Positions 10,453 through 21,239 of a stretch of DNA of 64,000 bases are shown here, one piece after another. The notes beneath the pieces were generated by a model, which was not told the origin of the DNA, searched no databases, and saw nothing but the letters and a program-made list of their open reading frames with translations. Positions within the stretch are counted from its first letter, which is position 1, and each line of letters opens with the position of its first letter. A program made the position numbers and the translations under genes. Source of the DNA: Salminus brasiliensis (lineage: Eukaryota > Chordata > Actinopteri > Characiformes > Bryconidae); the NCBI RefSeq assembly GCF_030463535.1, contig NC_132879.1, positions 46,011,594 to 46,075,593 on the forward strand. Reading direction: 5' to 3'.

Positions 10453-13400
10453 AAGAGTGTGCAGCACTGCTGTTGGACAGGCTGGAACCCGATCCCTAGT
10501 GTTGCAAAAGTTTGAACACAACACACTCACTATATACAGACCCTTACATTTTCACACAGCTCCTCTTATAATAGTGCAGGTGTGTGACACTGGGGCTGAT
10601 TCTCAGTCTGCATTCTTGTCTGTTCTGGTGTTCCGGCGGATTTGCGAAACATCATCAGTTCTATTTCCATTGAGAAATACACAATTTGCCAAGTACAGTC
10701 CGAATGCCCGGATGTCGGATTGTTCTGCCCGTGTCATTGAGGATACATCAGGATGGGACTTGTGTGGACATGGCACAGCCATATATCCCAGGATGCATTA
10801 CGCACCATGCTGCTGTTCCAATTGCAAAATTACTGAACAGCAGTAAAATGTGTGTTAGAGTGTGTCTGTGTAATCATATGTGTGTGTTTGACATTTGCAT
10901 CCAGGATTTGCTTGTATTTTGTGGAATCCAGTCTTCCCTGCACCTGTGCCATATTGTCAATAGCACTGGCAGCAACGCAACCCCAAAACATACTAGATTC
11001 ACAACCATGCTTCACAGTTGGCACAGTATTCTTTTTCAAAAAGGCCAACAAGGTCTGTTCTGATAATACAGTCCACCGCACTCAACTAAACTTTCCTTCC
11101 TCGTATGAAGGTTTTGATTTGCCTTTCTTTCTACAATATGTTTGTGGGCAACACTTCTAGTGAATGCATTTAGATATTGAGGGGTGCACCCATTGCTGAC
11201 ACAGATGTGTAAATGCACACACACACTGTAGAAAAGCAATACCCATTGAATAGGACTCCCTCAAGCAGATAAGCCTGAACCCAATGGCGCCATGCCTAAT
11301 GCCAGGCGTAGCTAGAGTTATATAAGACCGCCCAGCATTGAGCTGTAGAGCAGTGGAATGGTGCTGCTCCATCTAATGCTTTTGGGATGAGTTGGGGAGT
11401 TTGGGATGAGGTGGGGTGGCGATCATCCAACATTCTGACCTCACTAAAGCTGTCACTGAATGCAATCATATCCTCACAGCAGTGCTCCAAAATCTAGCAG
11501 AAAGTCTTTCCTAGACACTAGAAACAGGTACTCCAACAAAAGCAGGACAAACTTTTTGTAATACCTTTGATTTCAGAAGAAACCTCACATGAGCAGGTGT
11601 CCCAGTACTTTTGTCCATATAATGTATCCTGGCCTCCACAGTTGCCCTGAACTGCCCTTTCCTCAATAACAGTCTGTACTGTAGAAACTGGAAACTGAAA
11701 ATGTGTGAGAATCTTCCTTTGTCCTTCCCCTGCTTTGTGAATATGAATTAGTGTCATTATCAGGTCATGGTTGATAAGTGTAGTGAGGTCTAAAGAGTCA
11801 GCAAATTTATCAAGTTTTGGAAATGTAATCATTACGGTTGGTGTCAAACCTCAGGCTTTTTGATTTTTTTTGTTTGATAAGGGTGTGTATGTGAGTGTGT
11901 GTATGTGTGAGAGAGTGTGTGAATAAGACTTCAGAGAGTGTAAATCTGTGTGCGTGAGAGTATAAGGGTGCGTGAGAGTATAAGGGTGTGAGTGTGTTTG
12001 TGTGTGTGTGTGTCAGGGACAGGTGGGGGTGATTAGCAGTGCTGGGGGAAACAGAGATAATGAGAGTTGTTGTGCAGATGAGAGTTCCTGTGGGAAAAGG
12101 CCTGTGTGACACAGCCTGAGGAAGCCTCTCCATCAGCACAGTACAGCGCAGTGCTGCTAACCCATGCAGCTCTCACATTCTCAAACCTACAACCCCGTCC
12201 CTGAGAATTGGACAAAAGAAGAATCCCATCCTCAGCTTCCTCTTTACTCTGTAAGACAAGATAAGGTTACAAGAAGGGTTACAAGGGGACTGGAACCTTG
12301 AAACACCAGTAACCAGTCCATCATAGGGGCAATTTAGCATAGTCAAGTGGTCATTCAGGGGCAATTTAGTATAGCCGATCCACCTACCAGCAAGTCTTTG
12401 GGGGAAGTGGTAGAAATACAAAATACCCAGACATGGGGAACCAACACAGACCTGGGGACACAACATGGAGACTTCTCCCAGACAGTGACAGGAGCAAGGA
12501 TTGAACCCACAACCCAAGGCCCCTTGAACTGTACAGCACATACACACTACCTGCAGGGCTTCCCAAAAGGTTTAATTGGATTTCAAGGCCCTTCATGAAT
12601 GATTTCCGTATTTTTGAACGCAGTGCTAAAATAGGCCGAATTCTTTAGGGCTACACATAATAGAGTTTTGATCAGTGAGTGGTCCTACGCTGAACGTTAT
12701 TTCCAGCAGAAGAGTTACGAAGCAATAAAAGCCTAATAGGATTTGAAATGAACGGCTGAGCCATGTACCATTTGGTTAAAGCCCATGTGCATTAGAAGGA
12801 GATTAAAGTACAGAAAAAGGAATACTCCCCATGTAGGAATATTATATGAGCGAAATGAAGACGTTTGTAACTTGTAGCCTCGAGCTCCGAATGTTCTTGA
12901 GTTCTTTCTTGAGTAGAATTTAATATCCACACAAACACAGGTTAGATTGGATACATCAATTTCGTAGCTGCAACACACAGCTGCACTTTTTTTTATACCC
13001 CTTTACTCAGTGGTAGTACTTTGACCCTAGCTGACCTAAACTGGGTTGGGTCACAGTATTACCAATTTGACCCTGTTAAAGTGTTTATAAACAATAATAA
13101 ACAGCTGAATGATGCAAGAATTCTTCTGATGAAGATTCTTTTCTTCATCAGAAAGTTTTTGCCCAGATAGCCTCAGCCCTAAGTTCATAATCCTGACCAC
13201 AAGGAACTTATATTATTTTTATTTCCCAGAAATACACTTTTATTGTATTTCTGTGTGTGTGTTTGTGTGTGTGTGGGGGGGTGTATATATCAGTCTTCTG
13301 TCTTTCTACTTGCAGCCCAGTTCAGTTCACTTCATTCTTTTTGTTCTTTCTCTGTCAAAACCCACCACATAATGGCATTTATCTGACGCTCTTATCCACA

Positions 13401-16400
13401 CATTTGTTTTTCTTTTACACTGTTTTATTTCAGGAAAAAACCCAAAATGAAAACTTGTGCACCATATTCTTGTGTTTTTTTTCCTTTTAAGATGCACAGT
13501 ACCAGTCTTAGGTCTACTTAAAACCCCCCAGCCACCACATCCTAATTGTGGTGGTTACTCGTGTGTCCCCAGTCTCCTCTTTTTGGTGGCCCTAGCATTT
13601 GGATTCAATGCTTTTTAAATGATGATCAGCACTCATTCAAACAGGTGTGTACAAACATTTGATTGGTACTGTACTCCCAGGCAAGGCGGTTATTGGGATC
13701 ACTATACTAATACTGGGCTGGGCCTTCCTTTGCTCACAAAATAGCTTAAATTGTTCATGGGATGGATTCCACAAGATCTTGGAAATCTTGATTAATTTGA
13801 GATTCTGATCCATGTTGACTCGACTGCATCACACAATTCCTGCAGATTTTTCGGGAGCACTTTTAGCTGTGAAATCTCCTGTTCTACCTCTTCCCGAAGG
13901 TGTTCTATTGGATTCAGATCTGGTTATTGGGAAATAACTGTTCATGTTCATGAAACCAGTTTGAGAAGACTTTTGCTTTGTGATATAGTAAATATATCGC
14001 TGCAGTCCAATCTCCATTTTCTGTCTGTTTTCTCCATATTTATACCCTGTAGCTGTATATTGAATATTTACAATATATTATACAATATTTTTATTTGACT
14101 TCCATTAGAAGTTAAGAAGGTTAAAGTTGCTGTTTTGGACATACATATTTTTCATTGGACAGCAACGATTGGACAGGGTATTTTGCGTCCATGGATTCAT
14201 GCTGTTAGTGCCAAATTTCTCCATTCTGTTCTGTTCTATTCTATGTTCCATTCTCTCCCTGATGTCTGTGTGCCTCAGCAGAAATCAAGATTGATCCGAC
14301 CAGGCTGCATTTGTCAACCGGTCTACTTTTCTACTTAGTGAGCCTGTGCCCACTGCAGCCTCAGCTTTCTGTTCTTGGCTGACAGAAGTGGTCTTCTGCT
14401 GTTGTGGCCCATCCGTCTAAACAATTGTACAGAGTGGTTATCTGAGTTAGCATAGCTTTTCTGTCAGATTATACCATTAAGCCCATTCTCTATTGATTGC
14501 TCTCAGGAACGAGGCATTTCTGCCCACAGAACTCCATTCCTACTAAACTCTAGAAACTGTAGCGCTGAAAATCCAGAGATTTCAGCAGTTCTAGAAATAC
14601 TCAAACCAGTCTGGCATCATTGAATTCACATTTTTCCCACATTTTGAAGGTTAAGGGTGAACAGTGCCTGAAGCTGCTGGCCCGTCTCTGCGTGATTTCA
14701 CTGCTGCCACACGATTGGCAAATTAGATAATTGCAGTGTTAGAAACCACACACGCAAGTCTGTTTGAGATTACTTAACAGCTTCCACCAGCACAACACAC
14801 TCCTGTGTGTTCCTGTCCGTGTCTCTCCTTGTTACAGAGTCTGGCTGGGCTTGTCTGTGTATTTGCGTTTTTTCCTGTGTGATGTCGTAATCTGCTCTTT
14901 GTGTCTCCTCTTCCTCCTCCTGCTGCCCTTCCTCTCCGTCTGTCCACCGTTCTGTCCCTCTAGCGTGGTCGTGGCCGTGGATGAGTCAGTTGTGTTTTCA
15001 TCACAGCTTGGACCACTGAGCATAACAGGCTGCATTTGGCTTTTGAAGTGGGCCGGCAAATAGCGGGCCGCCAAAAACGCACGCGCATACACACACACAC
15101 ACACACACACAGACGCACACAATCCACAGGACACGCTGTTTGACTCTGCAAAGAAAAGAACCAACTTAACATCAACTGAGCAGCAACTCTTACAAAAAGC
15201 ATGACTATTAGAAGTGTTTGGGAGCACACTTGGGTATTTTGACCATCTGTCCAGCCTGTGTCTGTATTTATTTGTTTGTTTTGTCCGTCTGTGACGTCTA
15301 TCTGAGTGCTGTTCACATAAGGCACCTGCGAATGTTACTAATCTAGGCGGCCTTCCAGAGGGTGGTGTTGTTGTTGGTTGTTTTTACAGCGGCGGTTGTT
15401 GTGTTTAGACTGCTGCAGGACAGCAGTACAGCAGGTGGTCTTTTCTGTCCTGCCGTCTTTTTCTCTCCCGCTCTCACCCCACTCACCTCTCCTGTTACTG
15501 TAATCTATTCAGCTGAGGCTTCCCCATGAGATCGGTTTTGTTGTGGAGTGTGGTTTTATATTGCAATACTCATAATATATAAATATATTTAAGCTCACTG
15601 GACAAAAAATGAATCACCTGGCGTGTTTAAGGTGGTAGTAACTACAGGCCCCTGCAGATGGCGTTGCATGAGGATGATTGGGCTATAATTACTGAGATTG
15701 GGGACTGAGAAGAGGGGGTTACAGTGCAGTGAATGCCTCGTTCCATGTGTGGAAAATAGATATTAAAGCAGATGTTAATTACTGGGAAAAACTCTGCATT
15801 TGAGCCCGCCAAAGGCCATAGTGTGAAGGAAGTAGCTGAATTTGTAGGTGTATGGAAGCGTACAGTCATACGGGTCTACCAGCAATGCCAACAATCACAG
15901 TCTACAGGAAATTCTTGTCAGTTTGTGGTCAAAAATGACTGACAGGGACCGCTGGCTGGTTTCACAGCTTGTGAATGACACTCTCTTTCCTTCCAGTCAA
16001 AAATTGCTTCTAGAAGTCATTACAGGTCCTTCACAACCAATTTCTAAAAGAACACTTACCCAAGAGGCCTTTGCTCACTTCTGCCCAAGATTACAGAAAA
16101 TTTCTTGTAGACTGCGATTTTGCCACTGCTGGTAGACCTGTATGACCATAAGCTTCCATACCCCTGCAAATTTAGCAATCAGACCCAAATGCAAATTAAC
16201 ACCTGCTTTCCACACATCGAATGAGACATTCACTGCACTACACCACATATTTTCAATATATGAATACCATTGCACATCCCACAGGTATTTATAGCCTGAT
16301 CATCCTCGTGCAGCGCCATCTGCAGGAGTCTGAAATGACCACCTCCTTCAGCTTTTAGTTGTAAACACTAGAACATTTGATTGGTCTGCTCTGGTCTTCT

Positions 16401-16940
16401 AAAGGAGCTCTTCAGAGTTATCACTCCAGATTGTTGAGTGCATAGAGCTTTTCATCTCAGGCAGAGGAGACCCTGGCTCCCGAACTCACAAACACAAAAT
16501 GTGCTGTATAGGGGCCCTCAGAAGAAAAGCAGAGGTGAAGAGGAAGTAATGGAGCTGACAGGACATGGGGATGATGATGCTTCCAACATGCTGTCTGACC
16601 TGCATTCCTCTCATCAATCTCTCTCTCTCTCTCTCTCTATTCCCCTCCCTCCCTCCAGTTGCTGTGTTCGTCTGTGCAGCAGGTGCTGTTTGAGGAGGAG
16701 GAGCGCGTGGGCCGGCTGCAAGAACACGTTACGGAGCTGCAGCAGAAGAACGAGCAGCTGAAGGCTCGCGTGGGGAAGCTGAAGCGTGCACTGAGGAGAG
16801 CGCGCAGAAGCAGCCGCCGAAAGCAGCGCAAGCGCCTCGAGCTCCAGCAGAGCCGCAGTGCCTCACACACCCCCTCTTCTCATCATTTTAACCACATCGC
16901 TCCTCCACACAAGCCCTCGCGCCACACACAAGGGCTGTGA
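2813..16940 (+). CDS. ccdc3: ccdc3 (coiled-coil domain containing 3, favine), complete, 3 coding exons
   Basis: Coding exons 2813-3156, 6963-7137 and 16659-16940 join in frame into a 266-residue protein, close to the human CCDC3 length (270 aa from memory). CCDC3 is a secreted glycoprotein described from adipocytes and endothelium. The protein shows a hydrophobic signal peptide (about residues 1-19), a cysteine-containing N-terminal region, N-glycosylation sequons at N90, N107 and N152, and a charged coiled coil (about 181-232) ending in a basic Arg/Lys-rich tail. The segments MDEDYNFLPH, DAIFPDTQEN and SSLFQFSNCS are diagnostic of the family. Introns are 3.8 and 9.5 kb. The gene lies head to head with optn and tail to tail with camk1d, as in other vertebrates. 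All three exons are intact, with no frameshift. Confidence 0.93.
3157..3660 (+). repeat. tandem partial copies of the ccdc3 exon 1/intron 1 junction
   Basis: The exon end (about 3125-3170: tggagaactactcctacatc...cctcag|gtgagagag) recurs as degraded copies at about 3187-3209 plus 3424-3450 (one copy split by a MITE), 3473-3512, 3541-3580 and 3613-3660. Several begin with cataatggagaac. The copies at 3473 and 3613 keep an intact CAG|GTGAGA donor (GT at 3507 and 3653). Confidence 0.9.
3210..3421. mobile_element. 212-bp hairpin MITE (Angel-like) in ccdc3 intron 1
   Basis: The ends CACTGTTA...TAACAGTG are inverted and flanked by TA on both sides (3208-3209, 3422-3423). The interior is nearly palindromic, with repeated aaggttcctt / aggaacctt words typical of teleost hairpin MITEs. 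Removing it restores a continuous exon-end copy (ctccta|catgttcttcctc). Confidence 0.85.
3655..6320. repeat. GA-rich satellite of about 2.7 kb in ccdc3 intron 1
   Basis: The plus strand is almost pure purine, broken by regular aatgagtaaga and gagattgaga words. The basic unit is about 40-45 bp (gagtaagagaaagag + attgagagaggg + GA run + aat). Between 3,660 and 5,200 a longer alternating unit of about 90 bp includes gaaagaaaggaga and acgagtaagag. Units vary in GA number and by point changes. All three minus-strand frames are open across it because pyrimidine codons cannot be stops; these long frames are not genes. Confidence 0.95.
6320..6600. repeat. degenerate GA-rich flank of the satellite
   Basis: Purine-rich low-complexity DNA without the regular 40-bp unit, including a G9 run near 6341-6349. 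Confidence 0.7.
6911..6950 (+). repeat. (TG)20 tract at the ccdc3 exon 2 acceptor
   Basis: Twenty TG repeats end only 12 bp before exon 2. The remaining acceptor is tttcacatacag|g, so there is little conventional polypyrimidine tract. Confidence 0.97.
6963..7137 (+). CDS. ccdc3: ccdc3 coding exon 2
   Basis: Acceptor catacag|g at 6962/6963; donor agtagg|gtagga at 7137/7138. The first base completes Arg115, and 58 codons (residues 116-173) follow, ending in phase 0. The sequence MDEDYNFLPHAINYQDAIFP through NCSS to EYQEDSR closely matches the vertebrate CCDC3 middle region. It carries the N152 sequon. Confidence 0.93.
7183..7700 (-). mobile_element. decayed Tc1-like transposon, internally deleted
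   Basis: It begins with the family end gcactttattaggaacac. It then carries reverse-strand transposase words (ttcctgcagattt, cacatcccaaaggtgctctg, catgttcatgaaaccag, cctcagctttctgttcttgg). Much of the middle is missing and no frame is intact. Same family as 13,685 and 28,691. Confidence 0.75.
8084..8382 (-). mobile_element. MITE copy (GGACAAAAGTATTGG family)
   Basis: Words shared with the other copies at 11,159, 22,173 and 56,420 in reverse orientation include gtaaggtcaggat, attccagagaacac, ctccacagctcaatgc, ggcattagacatggtgcc and ctctacagggactagacaag. No coding capacity. Confidence 0.75.
9434..9470. repeat. (CA)n microsatellite
   Basis: About 18 near-uninterrupted CA units in ccdc3 intron 2. 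Confidence 0.9.
10421..10450. repeat. (GT)n microsatellite
   Basis: About 14 GT units in ccdc3 intron 2. Confidence 0.9.
10885..11078 (-). pseudogene. Tc1-like transposase fragment
   Basis: The minus-strand frame includes NTVPTVKHGCESSMFWGCVA followed by QGRLDSTKYKQIL. This matches the Tc1 family block that reads roughly TVKHGGGSxMxWGCF...GxxxxxxYxxIL, around the second catalytic Asp. Only this short core remains; no terminal repeats were found next to it. Confidence 0.75.
11159..11627 (+). mobile_element. MITE copy (GGACAAAAGTATTGG family), nearly full length
   Basis: It runs from gtgaatgcatttag to the terminal tccatataatgtat. Its words (ggtgcacccattgctgacac, ataggactccctcaagcaga, gatgagttggggag, ttctgacctcactaaagc, ttgatttcagaag, ggtgtcccagtacttttg) are shared with 22,173-22,635. 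The left terminal repeat is missing. Confidence 0.8.
12260..12560. repeat. teleost interspersed repeat (gcaatttag / gggg-gaaccaacacagac type)
   Basis: Contains the recurring motif set ccagtccatcata, gcaatttagtatagccgatc, cacctaccagcaagtctttg, acatggggaaccaacacagac and attgaacccacaaccca, which I recall as a common interspersed repeat in fish. The class (SINE or LINE tail) was not settled. A second copy is at 45,130. Confidence 0.6.
13685..14742 (-). mobile_element. decayed Tc1-like transposon, about 1.06 kb
   Basis: It follows the family consensus in reverse orientation from ctatactaatactgggctggg through ttcctgcagattt, gtgttctattggattcagatctgg, catgttcatgaaaccagtttgaga, aatcaagattgatccgaccaggct and cctcagctttctgttcttgg, to gattggcaaattag. 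Frameshifts and indels are throughout. The TIR ends are worn away. Confidence 0.8.
15630..16350. mobile_element. fold-back (long inverted repeat) Tc1-like element
   Basis: Left and right halves are imperfect reverse complements. The cctgcagatggcg at 15,651 mirrors cgccatctgcagg at 16,314-16,326. The gcatgaggatgatt, gtatggaagcgtacagtcat and ggtctaccagcaatgcc of the left arm also have counterparts in reverse order on the right. Arms are about 270 bp, with a centre of about 130 bp. The plus-strand words (HTH-like region, then DRDRWLVSQLVND) resemble the N-terminal part of a Tc1-type transposase. Confidence 0.75.
16619..16638 (+). repeat. (CT)10 tract within the ccdc3 exon 3 acceptor region
   Basis: The CT run is followed by attcccctccctccctccag|, together serving as the polypyrimidine tract of the exon 3 splice acceptor. 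Confidence 0.9.
16659..16940 (+). CDS. ccdc3: ccdc3 coding exon 3 (coiled coil and C-terminus)
   Basis: Acceptor ccctccag|ttg at 16658/16659, phase 0. It encodes residues 174-266 and ends in TGA at 16,938-16,940. LLCSSVQQVLFEEEERV aligns with CCDC3, and the heptad-like helix from about 181 to 232 leads into an Arg/Lys-rich block (KRALRRARRSSRRKQRKR). The last 30 residues, Ser/His/Pro-rich, look less conserved. Confidence 0.92.
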   Translation: MLCSSVQQVLFEEEERVGRLQEHVTELQQKNEQLKARVGKLKRALRRARRSSRRKQRKRLELQQSRSASHTPSSHHFNHIAPPHKPSRHTQGL

Positions 16941-17559
16941 GAACATGCACACGTGTAACGTCAAGACTTGGACTCCTGCAGACTGCTGGGCAGTCTCTTA
17001 TCCAAATGTATCCCCGTGCTATACTGGCTGGCAGACCACCACATGCTACTACATGCTAAAATCAGTGTTCCAAGCATTCAATAGTAAAATGAGTGAAGGG
17101 GTTACGATGGCTGGAGAAGATAATTCCTGTGCCTGTTGTTGTCTGAATTTCATCAGGATTCAGAAGTGCCCCAGAACTCTGCATACACTTAACTCTGGAC
17201 AGCTAATCTCACCTGAATTGTAGCCTGAGTTCATGGCTCATTCTTCACTGGGATTAAATCCTACTGCTTTTTTGAGAAAAATCTGGACAGCATTAGTTAT
17301 ACATGTGGAGATGGGGCGATACTATACATATCAGCATTTCCCTGTCATTTTAGTCCTGTCTAAATCTGCTCACTTTTCTCAGCGTCACTTAAGATTCCAG
17401 TGGCTTTTATCGACCATAAAACCACAGAACCACAGAAATAGCCACAAGCCTGGAGACTCTCAAAGAAGCATTTACTTGTATTATGTGCAGCTCAAACCAG
17501 GCCTGTATGCGCTGTCCTTTCTGAAGTGTACGGCTTATAAAAAAAAGTCAAAAAAAGAA

Positions 17560-18115
17560 ATTGATGTTATTCAGGGAGGGTGACCATGGGTTATAAATGA
17601 CCCATCTTACGGCACTATATTCACGTTGGGCTGCATTTTGCTTGTTCAGACCATGCCTTCAAGATTCTGAGAGAGGGGGGAGAAGGAATTTTGGGCTGGA
17701 GTTCGTGTGGCTTCTGCCTTGGTGGGAGGCCAGTCCTATCTCTGATAAGTGGAGCCAGGAATGACAGACGATAGGGTTAAACGGGAGGTGACGGGGTGGT
17801 GGAGGGTTGCGCAGACTTGTCGTAGACACGTGAATAAGGTAGGAATGGAATTTATAGGACGTTAGGGAGATTAGGGAGGAGGGGCTTCGGGCATGTTGCT
17901 CCCCCCAGAATACAGTGCACCATGCGAGAATTGGTATTGCTTGCTCCTGGGCTCCCCCTACAGTCTGGAAGTGGAATTCACGCTTTAAGGCACTCCTCAA
18001 GAAGGCTTATTTACGTGATTTGGGTTACGCAGAGCTACGCTGTTCCTGCTTCCCCAAAGTTACATCGCGCAGTTAACAGTGTGCCGAGCCCGGGGGAGCA
18101 ATGATGGAGATACTA
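17560..18115. other. unassigned GC-richer block, possible repeat
   Basis: More GC-rich than its surroundings, with gaattcacgctttaaggcac, cttatttacgtgatttggg and agttacatcgcgcagttaac. It may be a retroelement or SINE fragment, but I could not place it. It falls inside the proposed ccdc3 3' UTR, which weakens that extent. Confidence 0.25.
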
Positions 18116-18574
18116 TTGGCCTTATTACTGGTCAACAGAGCATCAACATGATTGTGAAGCTTTTATTTTAAAGTATAAATGCTGCATGTTAGATGGTCGG
18201 TTTAGGTGGTTGGGGTGTGTTTTCCACTTGTTGCATATGGAATTACATTTTTTTTGTTTGACAATAATACTGTGTAAAGAGTCAAGAGACCCATCCCATC
18301 TCTGTAATTTCATATCATATGTACATCTGTCATAATGATAACACTGTGATGTAAAGCTATACCCCACCTATATAACACCTCACCATGTAAAACGAATGCT
18401 GTCTGAATACTGATTACATCCTAAGACATCTGAAATCTGAGGCTGTTCAGAAGAGTGTGGTTAAGGAAAATGAGGTATGAGGGTTTAGACTAGGCACAGT
18501 TATAGCTTTAAGAGACATTTTCTAAAGAGTGTACATAGATTACTATATGCATTTTTTTATCCATATATTTTTCA

Positions 18575-18580
18575 AATAAA
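18575..18580 (+). terminator. candidate ccdc3 polyadenylation signal
   Basis: Canonical AATAAA about 1.6 kb after the ccdc3 stop codon. Confidence 0.4.
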
Positions 18581-18835
18581 CATCTGCAATGCACATCAGA
18601 GCGCTGTGTAATTTCCCTTGGATGAAATCAATTGTTAAGACTAGTCAGTTAAACCTAGCCAGGCCGAGGTTTATTCATGGACCCGCATAATCTCACCAAA
18701 TCCGTGATTCTTACCCAGGCGATAAAAGGTAAAAGACACATGGTTACATGGTAGGAGTGTTTGGACACTTGACTCAGATTCCATACACCCATTTAAAGCT
18801 GTGTGGGCTAGACTTTTCTGACAGCCTGTGTGAGG

Positions 18836-18837
<2 letters not shown>

Positions 18838-18864
<27 letters not shown>
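18838..18864. repeat. (GT)n microsatellite
   Basis: About 13 GT units downstream of ccdc3. Confidence 0.9.
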
Positions 18865-18866
<2 letters not shown>

Positions 18867-19659
18867 GTAGAAAACAGATATTCTGAAAGGCTGTAAGAGC
18901 AGAGACCCCCATGTTCTACCAAGTTTTCCAAAACTCCACTGAGGATCTCAGTGATAGTGGGTGTTTCTGCAGCTACAGGCAGTTATGGCTGCTTAGATTT
19001 TTTTTTTTGAAGCAAAACAGTGAAATGTGTCTTCTGTGGCAGCATTCAGGAAATCTTGATTATAATGAGATGCAGGAATTATAATAATGAATATGAAAAT
19101 AAGTTACTCCTGGGACACCTTGATTAGGTTTCCTACACTTAAGGAGGGGCACTTTTTGGCTAACCTATGTTCCCACTGAAAGTTAGGTTTGTTTGCTTCC
19201 AGAATTGGCCGGTAAATCATCTTCTTCCCTCTACCTGTGATATGCTCTGTGCCACTGGCTCATTGTGGCATCCTCAGTACACAGGACATGTTTTCAAAAT
19301 GCCTCAGGTTAGTTGACTTTTCTATTGAAAATTATCCAGCGGTCTATTGCATGGTTCACAGGTTCAAATCCGGAGCCATGCAGCGCTGCCATCAGTGGCC
19401 GTACTCTTTCCCCTCATCACTCTTAAAGCAACGTTGGTCGGTACAGGCATCTGTTCACTGTTGCAGCAGAGCTGGGGACTCGGAATAGACATGTGTGGGG
19501 AGCATTGCTAGAGCTAGGGGAAGCTACAAACAGACCTCTACTTCACCTCCACTGTTCCTGCTGCCCTGGACTACTATTTCTTAATCACATTATAATGATG
19601 ATGAAACAGCTAGCTGAAAACGCTTAGCTATCCTCCTGTATATCCTCCTTTTATCAGCA

Positions 19660-19895
19660 GTTGGGTCATTTATTTATTTTGAGTGCTAGGCAGCTGCTTA
19701 GAGAAGCTTGTGGCCTCTAAAAGTGTTGGGAGACAGTTTGAGGAGTCAGAGCACTTAAAAAGCTTTGACGTCTGCATAACCTGACCTTTCTTAATGATGA
19801 CTATAAACAAATCATTACACTAACAAGCTTATTAAAGTCTGAGACCCTGTTAAAAGATATTAAATATCTTGGGGCGCCCAAACTTTTGCCTTTTC
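19660..19895. mobile_element. decayed DNA transposon terminus (gcccaaacttttgc family)
   Basis: Shares ordered words with 43,990-44,350: gagaagcttgtg/gagaagcctgta, cctgacctttcttaatga, aacaagct, and a terminal ggggcgcccaaacttttgcc. Only one end is present. Confidence 0.55.
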
Positions 19896-20040
19896 CCCAC
19901 TGTAAAATTGTAAAACAAAAAAACAACAACAAAAAAACCCAAAACAGAATAACACACTAGTGTTGCTAGAATGTTGATCAAATTAGACAGTGCTCTTGAA
20001 ACCGGGGACAAAGACAGAAACCCCACAGAGACAATAATAT

Positions 20041-20058
20041 ACTAGTCCAAATGTGTGT

Positions 20059-20092
<34 letters not shown>
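20041..20092. repeat. CA-rich microsatellite
   Basis: About 20 CA units with one interruption; intergenic. Confidence 0.9.
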
Positions 20093-20096
<4 letters not shown>

Positions 20097-20462
20097 TTTT
20101 GGGGATTATATAAAGTGTTTTAACAGCTGAAGCCTTGTTTGGTTGAGTTTGGTCCTTCGGGTTCTCTGCTGGTGAGAAAGAGAGAGTGCAAAGTAGCATG
20201 GGTGTTTGAAAGGAGGAGAGTGGGTGTTTATTTGGTACATGTGGACCACCGTCAAACCCCAAAACAAAGGCAGACACAAAGCGCACACACACAAAGATGT
20301 ATTCTGCACATTACAGACTATGGTTTTGCAGACATACACACACACAGACACACATCTCGGGAGTCCTCATTTAAGTAAGCCCCCAGCTCTTCCGGGAGTG
20401 AGACTCAGCCAGCATTATGCAGCTGAATGGAATGTAAGAAATGTCCTGGATCTTTTGATGGT

Positions 20463-20530
20463 ACACTCTACGTCTAAAAGTTTGTGGACACTCCTTTACT
20501 AGTGAAGCAGTCCAAAAGCACTATAGAATG
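20463..20530 (+). mobile_element. solo MITE terminus (GGACAAAAGTATTGG family)
   Basis: Only the terminal part, tacactctacgtctaaaag + tttgtggacactcctttact, is present. It matches the left end of 22,173-22,635. Confidence 0.6.
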
Positions 20531-21239
20531 GGAGGCTCTATCGAATACAGCAATGATGTTCCAACATCTCCACCTCTGCCTTTGTGTCCTGGTAGGGTGT
20601 GTTCCTGCACTCTTCCACCATCCCATCTCCTCTCTGTTCTTCAGACTTATCTTCCAGTACTTCTCTCTATACCTCGGTTTATTCAATGGGGCCTGGCCTT
20701 CTGGATCAGCCCTGAACTCTTACCCAAGCTCTCAGAGATCTCTCTCTACATTCAGCCTCTTCCCTACTACAACCATGAACTCACAAACAGTGGAATAAAC
20801 ATGACAGTGTAATTTGCTTGCTTAATGTTCACAAGTTGATGTTATTCATGCTTCTCTCTCGCTCTACTAGCATCCAACACTAACCTGAACGTTTACATTA
20901 GACTACATTAGACTGGAAGTCATATTTTGTTGTCGGGCATGCCACTGGCCAGATAAGAAGGATGAGAAGTCCTTTGTTTGACCTCTGCAACATGATATTG
21001 ACATAGCCATGCCCTAAACATGTCATGATAGATCATGTCCTGTAATATAACGTTGTCATGTTGCTTTTATGGCCATTTCAAAACTTCATCATAGTCCCTC
21101 ACATGCTAATTTAAAGTGACATCAAACACTATAGTGTCTGTCATGAGAATGACCAATTATGCTAACATGTCCAGTATTACAACAGTGTCATGACTTTGTC
21201 CTATGCGTATGACATTTCTCCTGACATATATTTAACCCA

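Larger units (their letters stand above)
7701..10850. other. ccdc3 intron 2, proximal part
   Basis: Apart from the MITE and the (CA)n and (GT)n microsatellites listed separately, no exon or recognised repeat is seen. Short open frames here look random. Confidence 0.5.
16941..18600 (+). other. ccdc3: probable ccdc3 3' UTR
   Basis: This begins after the stop codon. The clearest polyadenylation hexamer downstream is AATAAA at 18,575-18,580, followed by T/G-containing sequence. No splice site is needed, and no recognised transposon interrupts 16,941-17,550. Extent is inferred. Confidence 0.4.

Noticed and set aside
10457..10846. 129-codon plus frame in ccdc3 intron 2
   Set aside because: No family resemblance, not bounded by convincing splice sites and in non-coding intronic DNA.
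16638..16870. Minus-strand Ser/Arg/Cys-rich frame over ccdc3 exon 3
   Set aside because: Antisense shadow of the coiled-coil exon.
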